From assembly GCF_008329645.1 (NCBI RefSeq), contig NZ_CP043474.1, positions 2,542,001 through 2,606,000 of the forward strand: 64,000 nucleotides of DNA. The letters are read 5' to 3'. Below, piece by piece: positions 30,718-40,015 of the stretch (position 1 is its first letter; each line of letters begins with the position of its first letter). Both the position numbers and the translations under genes were made by a program. The notes below the pieces were generated by a model, which was not told where the DNA came from, made no database searches, and saw nothing but the letters and a program-made list of their open reading frames with translations. Origin of the DNA: Mycolicibacterium grossiae. Lineage in GTDB: Bacteria; Actinomycetota; Actinomycetes; Mycobacteriales; Mycobacteriaceae.

Positions 30718-32217
30718 TCAGCGCGGCGCCAGCAGGTCGCGTGCCCGCAACGCGAGCCAGAACTCCGCGATGGCGGCGCTGTCGGTGATGCGGCGGCCGG
30801 TGATCTCCTCGATCCGCCCGATCCGGTAGACGACGGTCTGCCGGTGCACGCCGAGCGCCTCGGCCGTGCGCAGCCAGGACCGGTCACAGCGCAGGTAGGC
30901 ATCCAGCGTGCGGACCATGTCGCTGGAGCGCGCGGCGTCGTAGGCCAGCAGCCGGCCCAGCACCCGGTCGACCACCACCTGCGCCTCGTCGGTGTCGCGG
31001 AGCATCGACAGCATCGTGACGTCGGCGTAGCGCGCGGTGCGGTCCGGGACGCTCTCGGCGGCGCGCATCGCCCAGCCCGCCTCGCGCGCGGCCGCGGGAC
31101 CGCGGCGTGGATGGTCCAGGACGTCGCTGACCCCGATGGCGGCGGACGTCCCGAGTCGGTGGCGCAGCGCGGCCAGCGGCCCGTCGCCGCACGGGATGAG
31201 CGCGTACAGCACCGAGCCGCGGCGCAGCAGCAGATGCGCCACCTGCCGGCGGCCCAGGCTGACGTGCAGATGACGCTCCGCGGCGGGCGACGCGCCGGCC
31301 GCGGCCACCAGCACGCAGGACGCCGGTGGCAGGTCGCGGTCGGCGAGCGCCCGGCGCGCGTCGGGACCGGTGAGCCGGCCGTCGCACAGTGAGGCGAGCA
31401 GTTCGGCACCGATGCGGCGGTCGTGCTCGCGACGGACGTTCTGCTGCGCGAGCAGCACGGCGACCGCCGAGGCGAGGTGCTGCAGCTGCACGACGTCCGG
31501 CGGCGTTGCCCGAAAGTCGTACGCCAGCAACACCGTCGGCTCCTCGTCGGGAACCTCGACGGCGAGCGCGCGGGTGTCGTCGGCGGCGACGTGCAGGACG
31601 CCGGGCACCGCACCGCGCCGTCCCGCGATCTCGTCGGTCAACGCCGCGCGCAGCGCCCCGGGGATTTGCGCCGACGCTTCCAGCACGGACTCCCCGGTGG
31701 CGGCGTCGAGCACCGCGAGCCGGCAGTCGACGTCGCGGCCCAGCTGACCGAGCGCGTCGCCTGCGCCCGTGCCGCCGACCGACTGCCGGATCACCTGGTA
31801 GACGCGCTCGGTCACCGCGATGCGGCGGGTGTCGTCCGCCCCGGCGCCGGCGGCGACGGCACGGCCGATCGCCGCGAACCCCACCGAGTACGGCGCCGTC
31901 AGCACCGGGAAGGCGAGGCGTTCGGCGAGGGCGACGGCAGTGGCGGTCAGGTCGGGGGTCGCGGCGTCCAGCCCGATGACCACGCCGCAGATGCCCTTCT
32001 CGGCCAGCCCGCGGATCAGCGCGCTCTGCCCGCGCGCCGACTCCGGCAGCGTCTGCCCGTTCTTCATCAGCAGCTCACCGCCGGCCAGCCAGGACCACGG
32101 CTCCTCCAGGTCGGAGGTCTGCGCCCAGGACACGGGCCGGTCGAGTCCCGCGCCGCCCGCGCGCACCTCGAGTCGCAGATGCGGCGTATCGACCAGGTCG
32201 GCGAGACGGTAGACCAC
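30718..32217 (-). CDS. PucR family transcriptional regulator
   Basis: A 499-residue PucR-type regulator. The N-terminal purine-catabolism-regulator domain (about 1-125) contains VSWAQTSDLEEPWSWLAGGE and GICGVVIGLD; the middle is a GGDEF-like ligand domain; the C-terminal HTH is LRTAEALGVHRQTVVYRIGR with IEEITGRR. GTG 32217 has AGGAGG 6 nt upstream. It is divergent from the permease-SDR-SDR-ureohydrolase-deacetylase operon, so it very likely controls that operon. Its 3' end abuts add but on the opposite strand. Confidence 0.9.
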   Translation of the reverse strand: MVYRLADLVDTPHLRLEVRAGGAGLDRPVSWAQTSDLEEPWSWLAGGELLMKNGQTLPESARGQSALIRGLAEKGICGVVIGLDAATPDLTATAVALAERLAFPVLTAPYSVGFAAIGRAVAAGAGADDTRRIAVTERVYQVIRQSVGGTGAGDALGQLGRDVDCRLAVLDAATGESVLEASAQIPGALRAALTDEIAGRRGAVPGVLHVAADDTRALAVEVPDEEPTVLLAYDFRATPPDVVQLQHLASAVAVLLAQQNVRREHDRRIGAELLASLCDGRLTGPDARRALADRDLPPASCVLVAAAGASPAAERHLHVSLGRRQVAHLLLRRGSVLYALIPCGDGPLAALRHRLGTSAAIGVSDVLDHPRRGPAAAREAGWAMRAAESVPDRTARYADVTMLSMLRDTDEAQVVVDRVLGRLLAYDAARSSDMVRTLDAYLRCDRSWLRTAEALGVHRQTVVYRIGRIEEITGRRITDSAAIAEFWLALRARDLLAPR

Positions 32218-32368
32218 CGCGCACCTCCTCGTCGTCGGATCGTCACCTGGGCGCAACACGTGGCAGCGGTGCGGACGCCGTCGGCGAACGCCCAGTTCAG
32301 CAGCGGCAGCACCGGCGCCCGGCCCGGCGCGGACGTCATCCGGCGCGCGCTGTCACCGGAGAAATCTA

Positions 32369-32378
32369 GACGATCGTC
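32369..32378. promoter_or_regulatory. Short palindrome between PucR and the permease operon
   Basis: GACGATCGTC is a perfect 10-bp palindrome near the middle of the 281-bp divergent region, in its most AT-rich part. It is a possible PucR site, but too short to exclude chance. I see no stronger inverted repeat in this intergenic region. Confidence 0.25.
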
Positions 32379-32498
32379 CATACCGCGGCGCACAATTCGC
32401 ACCATCGGCCAGTTCCCTTTCGGTCGGCGGGCGCTCAGAGTCCCTTCCATACGACGTCCCGGACGATGTCCCGTGCAGATGCAGCCGAAGGAGCAGCG

Positions 32499-33974
32499 AT
32501 GACCGATCCCCCCGCCGCCGTACCGGATGCGCCGCCGCGCCTGTCCCGCGGCTTCACGTTCCGGTCGGCACTGTCGCTGGCGTTCGCCGACGTGTCACCC
32601 ATCGCGGCGGTCTACGCGATCTTCACGCTCGGATTGTTCGCGGCCGGACCGAAGTTCTTCTGGGCCTTCCCGATCGTGCTGCTCGGCCAGCTGCTCGTCG
32701 CGGCGGTGTTCGGCGAGCTGGCGTCGCGCTGGCCGTACGCGGGCAGCGTGTACCAGTGGTCGCGTCACGTCCGCGGAACCACCGCGGGCTGGGTGGCCGC
32801 GTGGGCGTACATGTGGGGACTGACGATCGCGTTGGGCACGCTGTCCTACGCCGCGAGCGGGTTCCTGCTGCAGATCTTCGGCGTCGTCGAGCCGTCGCGG
32901 TGGCAGACCGCCAGCGTGGCCATCCTCATCATCGCGCTCGGCACCGTGGTCAACATGGTGGGCCGGCGCGTGCTAAAGATCATGGTCGTCGCCAGCATCA
33001 CCTGCGAGATCATCGGTTCGGTCGGCCTGGGCATCGTGCTGCTGGCGTTCTACCGGGAGAACCCGTTCTCGGCGCTGTTCTCCAACGCCGGCATCCCCGA
33101 CGCGGCGTCGTGGACGTCCGGCCCGATGCTGCTGGCCATCGCCTTCGTCGGGTGGTCGTTCCTCGGCTTCGAGGCCGCCGGATCGGTGGCCGAGGAGGTC
33201 GAGGACCCGGAGCGCAACGTCCCCAAGGCGATCATCCTCGGGCTGCTGCTCGTCGGGATCGTCGTGATGTTCTCCAGCGCGGCGCTGATCCTCGCCATCC
33301 CGAACCTCGACGAGGTGGTGGCCGCCCAGACCGGTGACGTCGTCGCCGAGACGCTCACGGTGCACCTCGGTGCCGGCATCACCAAGCCGCTGCTGGCGAT
33401 GTTCGTCATCGGTTTCATCTCCAGCTTCCTGGCCGTGCAGGCCGCCGTCTCGCGGTGCATCTGGGGTGCGGCGCGCGACCGCAGCCTGCCGGGCTCCACG
33501 CTGCTCGGCGGCCTCGCCGGCCCGGAACGCCTGCCGGTCAACGCCATCGGCCTCACCGCCCTGGTCGCGATCGTCTTCATCCTGCTGGCGGGCAGCGAGT
33601 TCTACAACGTGCTGGTGAACTTCAACATCATCGGGTTCTACATCGCCTTCGGCGTCCCCGTGATCGGCGCGGCGATCGCGCGGCTCACCGGAAAATGGAA
33701 GCCTGGGCCGTTCACGCTCGGCCGCTGGGGCGCGCCCGTCACCTACGTGGCGTCGCTGTGGATCGTGTTCGAGACGGTCAACGTCGCCTGGCCGCGGACC
33801 CAGCCCGGACAGCCCTGGTACATCAACTGGGCGAGCGTGCTGACCACCGTGGTGCTCGCCGTCGTCGGGGCCGTCATCTACCTGACGGTGCGGCGCAACA
33901 TCACCGCGCCCATCGGCGAGCGCCTCGCGGCCGAGGACGCGCACCCCGCCGACGTCGCGCTGCCGGAGCGTTGA
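32499..33974 (+). CDS. APC-superfamily amino-acid/amine permease
   Basis: A 491-residue permease with about twelve helices. The N-terminal SLAFADVSPIAAVYAIFTLG has the APC unwound-helix pattern; GELASRWPYAGSVYQWSRHV and GWSFLGFEAAGSVAEEVEDP, with ERNVPKAI next, are family motifs of the amino acid/choline/GABA permease branch. ATG 32499 has AAGGAG upstream. It heads a five-gene operon whose members overlap by a few bases each, so its substrate is probably what the operon degrades. Confidence 0.88.
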   Translation: MTDPPAAVPDAPPRLSRGFTFRSALSLAFADVSPIAAVYAIFTLGLFAAGPKFFWAFPIVLLGQLLVAAVFGELASRWPYAGSVYQWSRHVRGTTAGWVAAWAYMWGLTIALGTLSYAASGFLLQIFGVVEPSRWQTASVAILIIALGTVVNMVGRRVLKIMVVASITCEIIGSVGLGIVLLAFYRENPFSALFSNAGIPDAASWTSGPMLLAIAFVGWSFLGFEAAGSVAEEVEDPERNVPKAIILGLLLVGIVVMFSSAALILAIPNLDEVVAAQTGDVVAETLTVHLGAGITKPLLAMFVIGFISSFLAVQAAVSRCIWGAARDRSLPGSTLLGGLAGPERLPVNAIGLTALVAIVFILLAGSEFYNVLVNFNIIGFYIAFGVPVIGAAIARLTGKWKPGPFTLGRWGAPVTYVASLWIVFETVNVAWPRTQPGQPWYINWASVLTTVVLAVVGAVIYLTVRRNITAPIGERLAAEDAHPADVALPER

Positions 33975-34657
33975 TGGCGGGCACCGTCGTGGTGACCGGC
34001 GCAGCCTCGGGCATCGGCAGCGCCGTCGCGGAGCTGCTGCGCGCCGAGGGCTGGACCGTCGCGGGCGTCGACCTCGCCGAGCAGGCCGACTACGTGGCCG
34101 ACGTCTCCGACCCCGCTGCGGTGCGGGCGGCGTTCGACCGGATCGTCGCCGACGCCGGCCGCGTCGACGCGGTGGTCTCGGCGGCCGGGCACTACGACAT
34201 GACGCCGGTGTCCGAGATCTCCGCCGAGGCCCTGCGCCGGATGGTCCGCGTCCACCTCGGCGGACTGCGCAACACCGCCCGGTGCGCGCTGCCGTCGATG
34301 CTGGAACGTGGCACCGGTGCCGTGGTCGCGGTGACGTCGGAACTCGCGATCGGTGGCGGCGACGGCGACGCGCACTACGCGGCGGCCAAGGGTGCGGTCA
34401 TCGGGCTGGTCCGCAGCCTCGCCGCCGAGGTGGCCGGGCGCGGCGTACGCGTCAACGCCGTGGCGCCCGGCCCGACCGACACGCCGATGCTGGCGGCCGA
34501 CTCGCCCTGGCGCGCACCGGAATACCTCGCGACCCTGCCGAACCGGCGCCTCACCCGGCCCGACGAGATCGCCCGCGTGGTGAGCTTCCTGCTCGACGCC
34601 GACGCCGCCTACTGCACCGGAGAAGTCATCTCGCCCAACGGCGGGGCGGTGATCTGA
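33974..34657 (+). CDS. Short-chain dehydrogenase/reductase
   Basis: Classical SDR of 227 residues. The cofactor motif is [17 protein letters not shown]; the following acidic residue in VAGVDLAE suggests NAD(H). The catalytic Tyr/Lys is [11 protein letters not shown] and the serine is in [11 protein letters not shown]. The C-terminus [14 protein letters not shown] is standard. ATG 33974 overlaps the permease stop by one base. It is rather short for the family, but all motifs are intact. Confidence 0.88.
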   Translation: MAGTVVVTGAASGIGSAVAELLRAEGWTVAGVDLAEQADYVADVSDPAAVRAAFDRIVADAGRVDAVVSAAGHYDMTPVSEISAEALRRMVRVHLGGLRNTARCALPSMLERGTGAVVAVTSELAIGGGDGDAHYAAAKGAVIGLVRSLAAEVAGRGVRVNAVAPGPTDTPMLAADSPWRAPEYLATLPNRRLTRPDEIARVVSFLLDADAAYCTGEVISPNGGAVI

Positions 34658-35415
34658 TGGGTCCGCTGCACGGCAGGCGCGCGCTGGTCACCGGTGCCGC
34701 ACAGGGCATCGGGGCGGCGATCGCCCGGCGGCTCGCCGCCGACGGCGCCGCGGTGGTCGTCAACGACGTCGCCGACGGCGAGGCGCTCGCCGAGGTGGCC
34801 GCCGCGGTCGGCGGCCGCGCGGTGGGTGGCGACCTGTGCGACCCCGCCGTGGTCGCGGCACTCGCCGACGAGGAGCGCACCGGTGGGCCCGTCGACGTGC
34901 TGGTCTGCAACGCGGCCTACATGACGATGGCGCCGATGGTGGCCGACGACGAGGACGACTGGTGGCGCGTGGTCGACACCAACCTCGTCGCGACGTTCCT
35001 GCTGATCCAGGCCCTGCTGCCGGGCATGCGCCGCGTCGGAGGCGGCAACGTCGTCGTGATCGCCTCGGAGTGGGGCGTCACCGGCTGGCCCGGTGCGACG
35101 GCGTACGCGGCGTCGAAGGCCGGCCTGATCGCGCTGACGAAGACCCTCGGGCGCGAACTGGCGCGCGAGCACGTCACCGTCAACGCGATCGCCCCCGGTG
35201 TCGTCGACACCCCGCAGCTTCGGGTCGATGCCGATGCCGCCGGAACCACGCTGGAGGAGATCCGGCGCCGCTACGCGCGAGACATCCCGGCCGGCCGCAT
35301 CGGTCGCCCGGAGGAGGTCGCCGCCGCCGCAGCGCTTCTCGCGCGCAACGACGTCGGCGCACTGGTGGGTCAGACACTGCAGATCAACGGAGGTTCGACA
35401 CGGTGCCGGGTATGA
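34657..35415 (+). CDS. Short-chain dehydrogenase/reductase (second in operon)
   Basis: Classical SDR of 252 residues with [16 protein letters not shown], an acidic residue in [10 protein letters not shown], the [10 protein letters not shown] segment (an NAG-type loop), serine in [12 protein letters not shown] and [16 protein letters not shown] 34657 overlaps the previous stop by one base, so two different SDRs are made in tandem, presumably for two oxidation steps or two alternative substrates. The Trp-rich GWPGA before the catalytic Tyr is slightly unusual. Confidence 0.9.
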   Translation: MGPLHGRRALVTGAAQGIGAAIARRLAADGAAVVVNDVADGEALAEVAAAVGGRAVGGDLCDPAVVAALADEERTGGPVDVLVCNAAYMTMAPMVADDEDDWWRVVDTNLVATFLLIQALLPGMRRVGGGNVVVIASEWGVTGWPGATAYAASKAGLIALTKTLGRELAREHVTVNAIAPGVVDTPQLRVDADAAGTTLEEIRRRYARDIPAGRIGRPEEVAAAAALLARNDVGALVGQTLQINGGSTRCRV

Positions 35416-36362
35416 GTGACGCGATCGTCGGGCAGGTCGACGGCCAGGAGGTGCCGCGCTATGCGGGGCTCACCACCTTCGCCCGGCTGCCGCGGCGCGA
35501 GGACGTGCCGCGCTGCGACGTCGCGGTCGTCGGCATCCCCTTCGACACCGGGGTCACCTACCGGCCGGGGGCGCGGTTCGGGCCGTCGCACATCCGGCAG
35601 GCGTCGCGGCTGCTGCGCCCGTACAACCCGGAACTGCGGGTGTCACCGTTCGCGCATCAGCAGGTCGTGGACGCGGGCGACATGGTGGCCAACCCGTTCG
35701 ACATCGGCGTGGCCGTCGACCAAATCGACGCGCAGGCAACCGAACTCATCGACGCCGGGGCGAAGCTGGTGACGATGGGCGGCGACCACACCATCGCCTA
35801 CCCGCTGCTGCGGGCGCACCGGCGCCGCTACGGTCCGGTGGCACTGCTGCACTTCGACGCCCACCTCGACACCTGGGACACGTACTTCGACACCCCCGTC
35901 ACGCACGGCACCCCGTTCCGGCGCGCGGCGGAGGAGGGGCTGTTCGTCCCGGGTCACAGTGCGCACGTCGGCATCCGCGGATCGCTGTACTCGCCCGCCG
36001 ATCTCGACGACGATGCGGGCATGGGCTTCACGGTCGTGCACTGCGCCGAGTTCGAGCGCACCAGCACCGACGCGGTCATCGAACGGCTGCGCGCACAGGT
36101 GGGGGACCGGCCGCTGTACGTGTCGGTCGACATCGACGTCCTCGATCCCGCGCACGCGCCCGCGACCGGAACCCCGGAAGCCGGCGGGATGACGAGCCGG
36201 GAGCTGCTCGCGATCCTCCGCGGGCTGGATGGGACCAACCTGGTCGGCGCGGACGTCGTCGAGGTGTCACCGGCCTACGACCACGCCGAGATCACCGGCG
36301 TCGCCGCAGCCAACCTCGTCTACGAGTTCGTGTCCCTGCTGGCGCGGGGGGCCGCCCGATGA
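35403..36362 (+). CDS. Ureohydrolase (agmatinase/guanidino-acid hydrolase family)
   Basis: Manganese ureohydrolase of 319 residues releasing urea from a guanidino compound. All metal motifs are present: [26 protein letters not shown], and [20 protein letters not shown] followed by [15 protein letters not shown] is the N-terminal family block. The binuclear site looks fully functional. GTG 35403 has GGAGG 9 nt upstream and overlaps the SDR stop; ATG 35412 is the alternative. The family includes agmatinase, guanidinobutyrase and guanidinopropionase, which sequence alone does not separate; context argues for a catabolic guanidino substrate. Confidence 0.87.
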   Translation: MPGMSDAIVGQVDGQEVPRYAGLTTFARLPRREDVPRCDVAVVGIPFDTGVTYRPGARFGPSHIRQASRLLRPYNPELRVSPFAHQQVVDAGDMVANPFDIGVAVDQIDAQATELIDAGAKLVTMGGDHTIAYPLLRAHRRRYGPVALLHFDAHLDTWDTYFDTPVTHGTPFRRAAEEGLFVPGHSAHVGIRGSLYSPADLDDDAGMGFTVVHCAEFERTSTDAVIERLRAQVGDRPLYVSVDIDVLDPAHAPATGTPEAGGMTSRELLAILRGLDGTNLVGADVVEVSPAYDHAEITGVAAANLVYEFVSLLARGAAR

Positions 36363-37237
36363 CCGCGCCCGCGACGCCCGTCGCGTGGCCGGCAGGCAAG
36401 CGCTGCGCGGCGTCGTTCAGTTTCGACGTCGATGCGGAGTCGGCGATGCTCGCCGTCGACCACGCCCACGCCGACCGCATGTCGGCGATCAGCCACCAGG
36501 CCTACGGCCCCCTGGTGGGCGTGCCGCGCATCCTCGACATCCTGGCCCGGCACGCGATCACCGCGACGTTCTTCGTGCCGGGCTACACGGCGCTGCGCTA
36601 CCCCGACGTCATCCGCCGCATCGCCGGCGAAGGCCACGAGATCGCCCACCACGGCTACCTGCACGAGGCGATGGCCGGGTTGTCGGCGACGCAGGAGGCC
36701 GCGATCCTCGACCGCGGGCTGGAGGTCCTCGAACGGGTCACCGGCGTGCGCCCGGTCGGGTACCGGGCCCCGATGTGGGAGCTGAACTGGCATTCGCCGA
36801 TGCTGCTGCACGAGCGCGGGTTCACCTACGACAGCTCGCTCATGGACGCCGACCACCCCTACGAGCTGGCGGTCGGGCCGGCGGGCGACGCGTCGCTCGT
36901 CGAGATCCCCATCCAGTGGGCGCTCGACGACTGGGAGCAGTACTGCTTCGTGCCGGACTTCAGCGGGACGGGGTTGATCGAGAGTCCGGTCAAGGTCGCC
37001 GAGATGTGGCGGCTCGAGTTCGACGGGCTGCGCTCGGTCGGCGGCTGCTTCGTGCTGACCAACCACCCGTTCCTGTCCGGGCGCCCGTCGCGGGCGACGG
37101 CGCTCGAAGGGCTCATCGAGTATGCGTGCTCGCTCGACGACACCTGGGTGACGCACCTCGGCGCGATCGCCGAGCACGTCCGCGGCCTCGGTCTGCCGCC
37201 ACGGTCGGTGGTGCGGCCGGACCCGGGCGACTTCTAG
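36359..37237 (+). CDS. Polysaccharide-deacetylase-fold hydrolase (PuuE-like)
   Basis: NodB-homology hydrolase of 292 residues. Metal-site motifs: [12 protein letters not shown] (motif 1), [14 protein letters not shown] (motif 2) and [14 protein letters not shown] (motif 3). There is no signal peptide or membrane anchor, so it is cytoplasmic and probably not a cell-wall deacetylase. Cytoplasmic members of this fold include the allantoinase PuuE and cyclic imide/amide hydrolases, which fits the adjacent ureohydrolase and PucR regulator. The start ATG 36359 overlaps the ureohydrolase stop (ATGA). Substrate unknown. Confidence 0.82.
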   Translation: MTAPATPVAWPAGKRCAASFSFDVDAESAMLAVDHAHADRMSAISHQAYGPLVGVPRILDILARHAITATFFVPGYTALRYPDVIRRIAGEGHEIAHHGYLHEAMAGLSATQEAAILDRGLEVLERVTGVRPVGYRAPMWELNWHSPMLLHERGFTYDSSLMDADHPYELAVGPAGDASLVEIPIQWALDDWEQYCFVPDFSGTGLIESPVKVAEMWRLEFDGLRSVGGCFVLTNHPFLSGRPSRATALEGLIEYACSLDDTWVTHLGAIAEHVRGLGLPPRSVVRPDPGDF

Positions 37238-37255
37238 CCCGGGTGCTCCGCGGCG

Positions 37256-38518
37256 TTACTCGGTGCGCAGTCGCGACTCGACGAACGCCTCGAGCTTCTC
37301 CCACTGCGCGACGGCCTTGGCGTGCGGGCCCGACGGCTCCGCGCCGCTGGGCTCTAGCACGTACCCGACGAGCCGGCCGAGCGGCTGGTCGCCGTCGAGC
37401 GCCGCATCCACCGAGGTGTCCTCGGCATAGTCGCTGACGTCGCGCAGCAGTTCGACCACCAGCTCGAGCTGTTCGCGGTCGACCGCGTCCGGTCCGTCGG
37501 CGAGGTCGTCGGCGAGACCGCTCAGGACGTACACGTTGTCCTCGGTGACGTCGATGCGCAACGAGCCGTCGATGGCCGCGGTGCGGATGTCGTCGTAGGT
37601 GTCGAAGCTCGACAGGTCGCTCTCGTGCTCGTCGGCGAGGTAGCGGGCCAGGGCGCGCTCCGAGCCGAACACGCTGATGCGGCCGTTGCGGCCGAGGAAG
37701 CGCGGCTCGTCGCCGACGTAGCAGCGCAGCGTGTAGTAGGTGCCGCTGCTGGTCATGATGCGGATCGGGTCGATGCCGACGCGGGTCCAGAAGTCCTCGT
37801 CGTCGCCGAGCAGCTGATGCTCGGCGTGCGCGGCGAGGGCGTCCTCCTCGTCGGTGTCCTCGCCGTCGGTTCCGGCGACGTCGTCGATCACCGGCTCGTC
37901 GGTCTCCTCGGGCTTGGGTGCCGGCTCGGCCATTTCGGCCTCGGCCTTCTCCACGGCCGCCGCGTCGACGTCCGGAACGGTGACGATCTCGTCGATGGAG
38001 TCCAGGACGCCGTCCCAGTTGCGGCCGATGACGGTTTCGATCTCGCTCCACCGCTTGCGCCCGGGCCGGCCGGCGAAGGCCTCCAGCCCGCCGCCGAGGG
38101 AACCGAGGACCGGGTTGCCGTTGAAGAACTTCGCGACGGGCGTCAGGTCGCAGACCGAGCCGAGCGACTGGACGATCGACAGGGCCCGCAGCAGGGTCGT
38201 GACCGACTCCTCGGTGGGCTTGGCGGCCACCACTTCGGGGACGTCGACGAGGTCGTACACGTGGTCGTCATGGGGGTCGCAGCGGTGCGCGGTGGCCTCG
38301 GTCAGAGCGGGCCACGCCGGGTGGTCGGTGAGGTCGTTGTCGGTGCTGGTCTTGACGAAGGCGGCCAGTTCGGCGACTGAGGAGAAGGCGTACAGGTCCT
38401 CGTCCTTGCCGAGGAAGCCCTGCCATTCGTCATCGGCGTCCCGCCACGACGGAGCCCACAGTGTGTACAGGTCGCCCTTGGTCAGCCCGAGCCGAACCGG
38501 CACGATTTCCGCAGCCAT
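37256..38518 (-). CDS. Conserved mycobacterial protein of unknown function (Rv3311-like)
   Basis: A 420-residue soluble protein equal in length to M. tuberculosis Rv3311 as I recall it, and in the same genomic place. Two related halves are visible: LGLTKGDLYTLWAPSWRDAD with FLGKDEDLYAFSSVAELAAF near the N-terminus, and IMTSSGTYYTLRCYVGDEPR with FLGRNGRISVFGSERALARY near residue 265. An acidic, Glu/Asp-rich linker (about 195-240) separates them. Some databases label it a primosomal protein; nothing in the sequence supports that. It lacks membrane segments. Function unknown. Confidence 0.8.
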   Translation of the reverse strand: MAAEIVPVRLGLTKGDLYTLWAPSWRDADDEWQGFLGKDEDLYAFSSVAELAAFVKTSTDNDLTDHPAWPALTEATAHRCDPHDDHVYDLVDVPEVVAAKPTEESVTTLLRALSIVQSLGSVCDLTPVAKFFNGNPVLGSLGGGLEAFAGRPGRKRWSEIETVIGRNWDGVLDSIDEIVTVPDVDAAAVEKAEAEMAEPAPKPEETDEPVIDDVAGTDGEDTDEEDALAAHAEHQLLGDDEDFWTRVGIDPIRIMTSSGTYYTLRCYVGDEPRFLGRNGRISVFGSERALARYLADEHESDLSSFDTYDDIRTAAIDGSLRIDVTEDNVYVLSGLADDLADGPDAVDREQLELVVELLRDVSDYAEDTSVDAALDGDQPLGRLVGYVLEPSGAEPSGPHAKAVAQWEKLEAFVESRLRTE

Positions 38519-38953
38519 GGCGCACAGCGTAGCGACGTCACTCGTGGACGTGTCACGGTCCTCGTCGCCGCGTGCGGGCGGGGGATCGCGCGGGTGGGTC
38601 AGCGCTCCCGCGCGTCACCCGGCCGCGGGCGATTGACCGACGACATCCAGCCGGCCACGCTCAGCAGCATCAGGTAGGCGCCAGCGCCGAAACGGTAATT
38701 CGTGCCCAGGACCATGACGACGCTCCAATGCATTCGGTGTACGGCCAGGTTCCCCACTGATCGTCCGCAGCAAACCTGAGATTCGTGCGAGTCGACCCTG
38801 AGAGGAACCCAAGCGTTCGCTGGAACCAGCGTGACATCGGTCACCGCGACCTCGGCGCGGATCGCGCGAACCGTGACGGCGGCGTCGATTCGGACGGGTC
38901 GGCGCGGGCCGTTACCCGATCGTGATGGCTACTACGGAGCGTCATCGACGGAC
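38519..38953. other. Intergenic stretch with only one weak small reading frame
   Basis: 435 bp between the Rv3311-like gene and the NlpC/P60 gene. Apart from the 44-codon minus-strand frame at 38599-38733, I see no convincing gene, RNA, strong terminator or repeat. Base composition is slightly less GC-rich around 38690-38830. Confidence 0.5.
38599..38733 (-). CDS. Possible small membrane protein
   Basis: A 44-residue frame, MHWSVVMVLGTNYRFGAGAY then LMLLSVAGWMSSVNRPRPG, with one hydrophobic helix and a basic C-terminus. The same frame is open up to an ATG at 38844, but that extension is Cys/His-rich and not convincing. There is no clear ribosome site. I do not recognise a family; it may be spurious. 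Confidence 0.25.
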   Translation of the reverse strand: MHWSVVMVLGTNYRFGAGAYLMLLSVAGWMSSVNRPRPGDARER

Positions 38954-40015
38954 TCATCCCGTCGGCCGCCAGAAGCCCTGGAAACCCTGCCCGGCATTGG
39001 TGGTCCGGACGGGGGAGAGCTGCACCGGGTCGCCCGCCTCGATCATCATTCCGTCGCCGACGATCATCGCGACGTGGCCGTCCCACACGGCGAGGTCGCC
39101 GGGCCGCAGCGATGCCCGATCGACGGACGCCCCGACGTCCTGCTCCTGGGCCAGCCGCGGCAGGTCGAGGCCCGCCTCGCGATAGGCCCACTGCGTGAGG
39201 CCACTGCAGTCCAGGCCTACGCCGGGGGTGGTGCCGCCCCAGTCGTAGGGCACGCCGAGCTGGGTCAGGGCGTGCCGCACCGCATCGGCCGCGACGGCGT
39301 TCGGCGCCGCGCCCGTCGCGCCGCCGGCCAGGCGCACCGCGAGGTCGCTGCCGAACGCGTCGGATCGCGGCGTGACCCGGGGCGGCCCGCCGCGCGGACC
39401 GCCTGGCGCCCCACCGCCGCGCGAGCCCGCAGCGGCGGCGAGCGGCGCAGCGGTACCGGTGAGGGCGCCCGCCCCGCCGCCGAACGGCATGCCACCGCCG
39501 GCCGGAGGCGTGGCGGCGTGGCCGCCCGGCCCGGGTGCGGCCGGTGGGGACGTCCGGACCGCGTCGGTCTCGGCGTCGAGTTCGGCGGCGAGATCGTCGA
39601 CGACGGCCAGCGCCTCGTCGAGGGCCCGCTGCGCCTCGTGCGCCAGCGCCTCCGCGGCGGCGGGCGACGAGGCGTCCAGCGTCGCGGCGCGACCCTCGAA
39701 GTCCGCGATGATCGCGTCGAGCCGTTGCCGCGCCCGGTCGACCGCGTCGGCCGCGACCGAGGCGCTCGCGGCGAGTTTGTCCGTGCGGCCCGCGAGCGCG
39801 TGCAGGGCGTCCACCGTGTCGCGGGCGAAACCGTCGGCCGCGGCGGCGGCAGCGCCGCTCCAGGTGTCACCGGCCGACCGGGTGAGCGCCGCCCCGACGT
39901 CACGCAACTGCGCCGGCAGCCCGTGCAGCGCGGAGGCCACGCCGGCCCGTCCGGTGCCGATCCGCTCGCGGATCTCGTAGAGCGGTGCGGCGAGGCCCGC
40001 CACGTCTGCGGGCAT
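38954..40015 (-). CDS. NlpC/P60 peptidoglycan endopeptidase, probable type VII-linked protein
   Basis: A 353-residue protein. The N-terminal 150 residues are helical, Ala-rich, with a WSG turn (W52-S53-G54) like WXG100/ESX-related proteins. A Pro/Gly-rich linker (about 155-215) follows. The C-terminal NlpC/P60 domain (about 240-353) has the catalytic Cys in GLDCSGLTQWAYR (about C270), His in WDGHVAMIVGDG (about H314) and the PYDWGGTTPG entry motif. There is no Sec signal peptide, so export would have to use a type VII-like route (inference). It is coupled by an ATGA overlap to the upstream EspC-like gene. Likely cleaves peptide stems during wall remodelling. Confidence 0.82.
   Translation of the reverse strand: MPADVAGLAAPLYEIRERIGTGRAGVASALHGLPAQLRDVGAALTRSAGDTWSGAAAAAADGFARDTVDALHALAGRTDKLAASASVAADAVDRARQRLDAIIADFEGRAATLDASSPAAAEALAHEAQRALDEALAVVDDLAAELDAETDAVRTSPPAAPGPGGHAATPPAGGGMPFGGGAGALTGTAAPLAAAAGSRGGGAPGGPRGGPPRVTPRSDAFGSDLAVRLAGGATGAAPNAVAADAVRHALTQLGVPYDWGGTTPGVGLDCSGLTQWAYREAGLDLPRLAQEQDVGASVDRASLRPGDLAVWDGHVAMIVGDGMMIEAGDPVQLSPVRTTNAGQGFQGFWRPTG

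Noticed and set aside
28974..31613. An 879-codon minus-strand frame over deoA, add and part of pucR
   Set aside because: Low-complexity shadow of well-identified genes; no recognisable motif and no plausible start.
36359..37237. Calling the deacetylase-fold protein a cell-wall or chitin deacetylase
   Set aside because: No signal peptide or anchor, and the operon context (permease, SDRs, ureohydrolase, PucR) points to an intracellular catabolic hydrolase.
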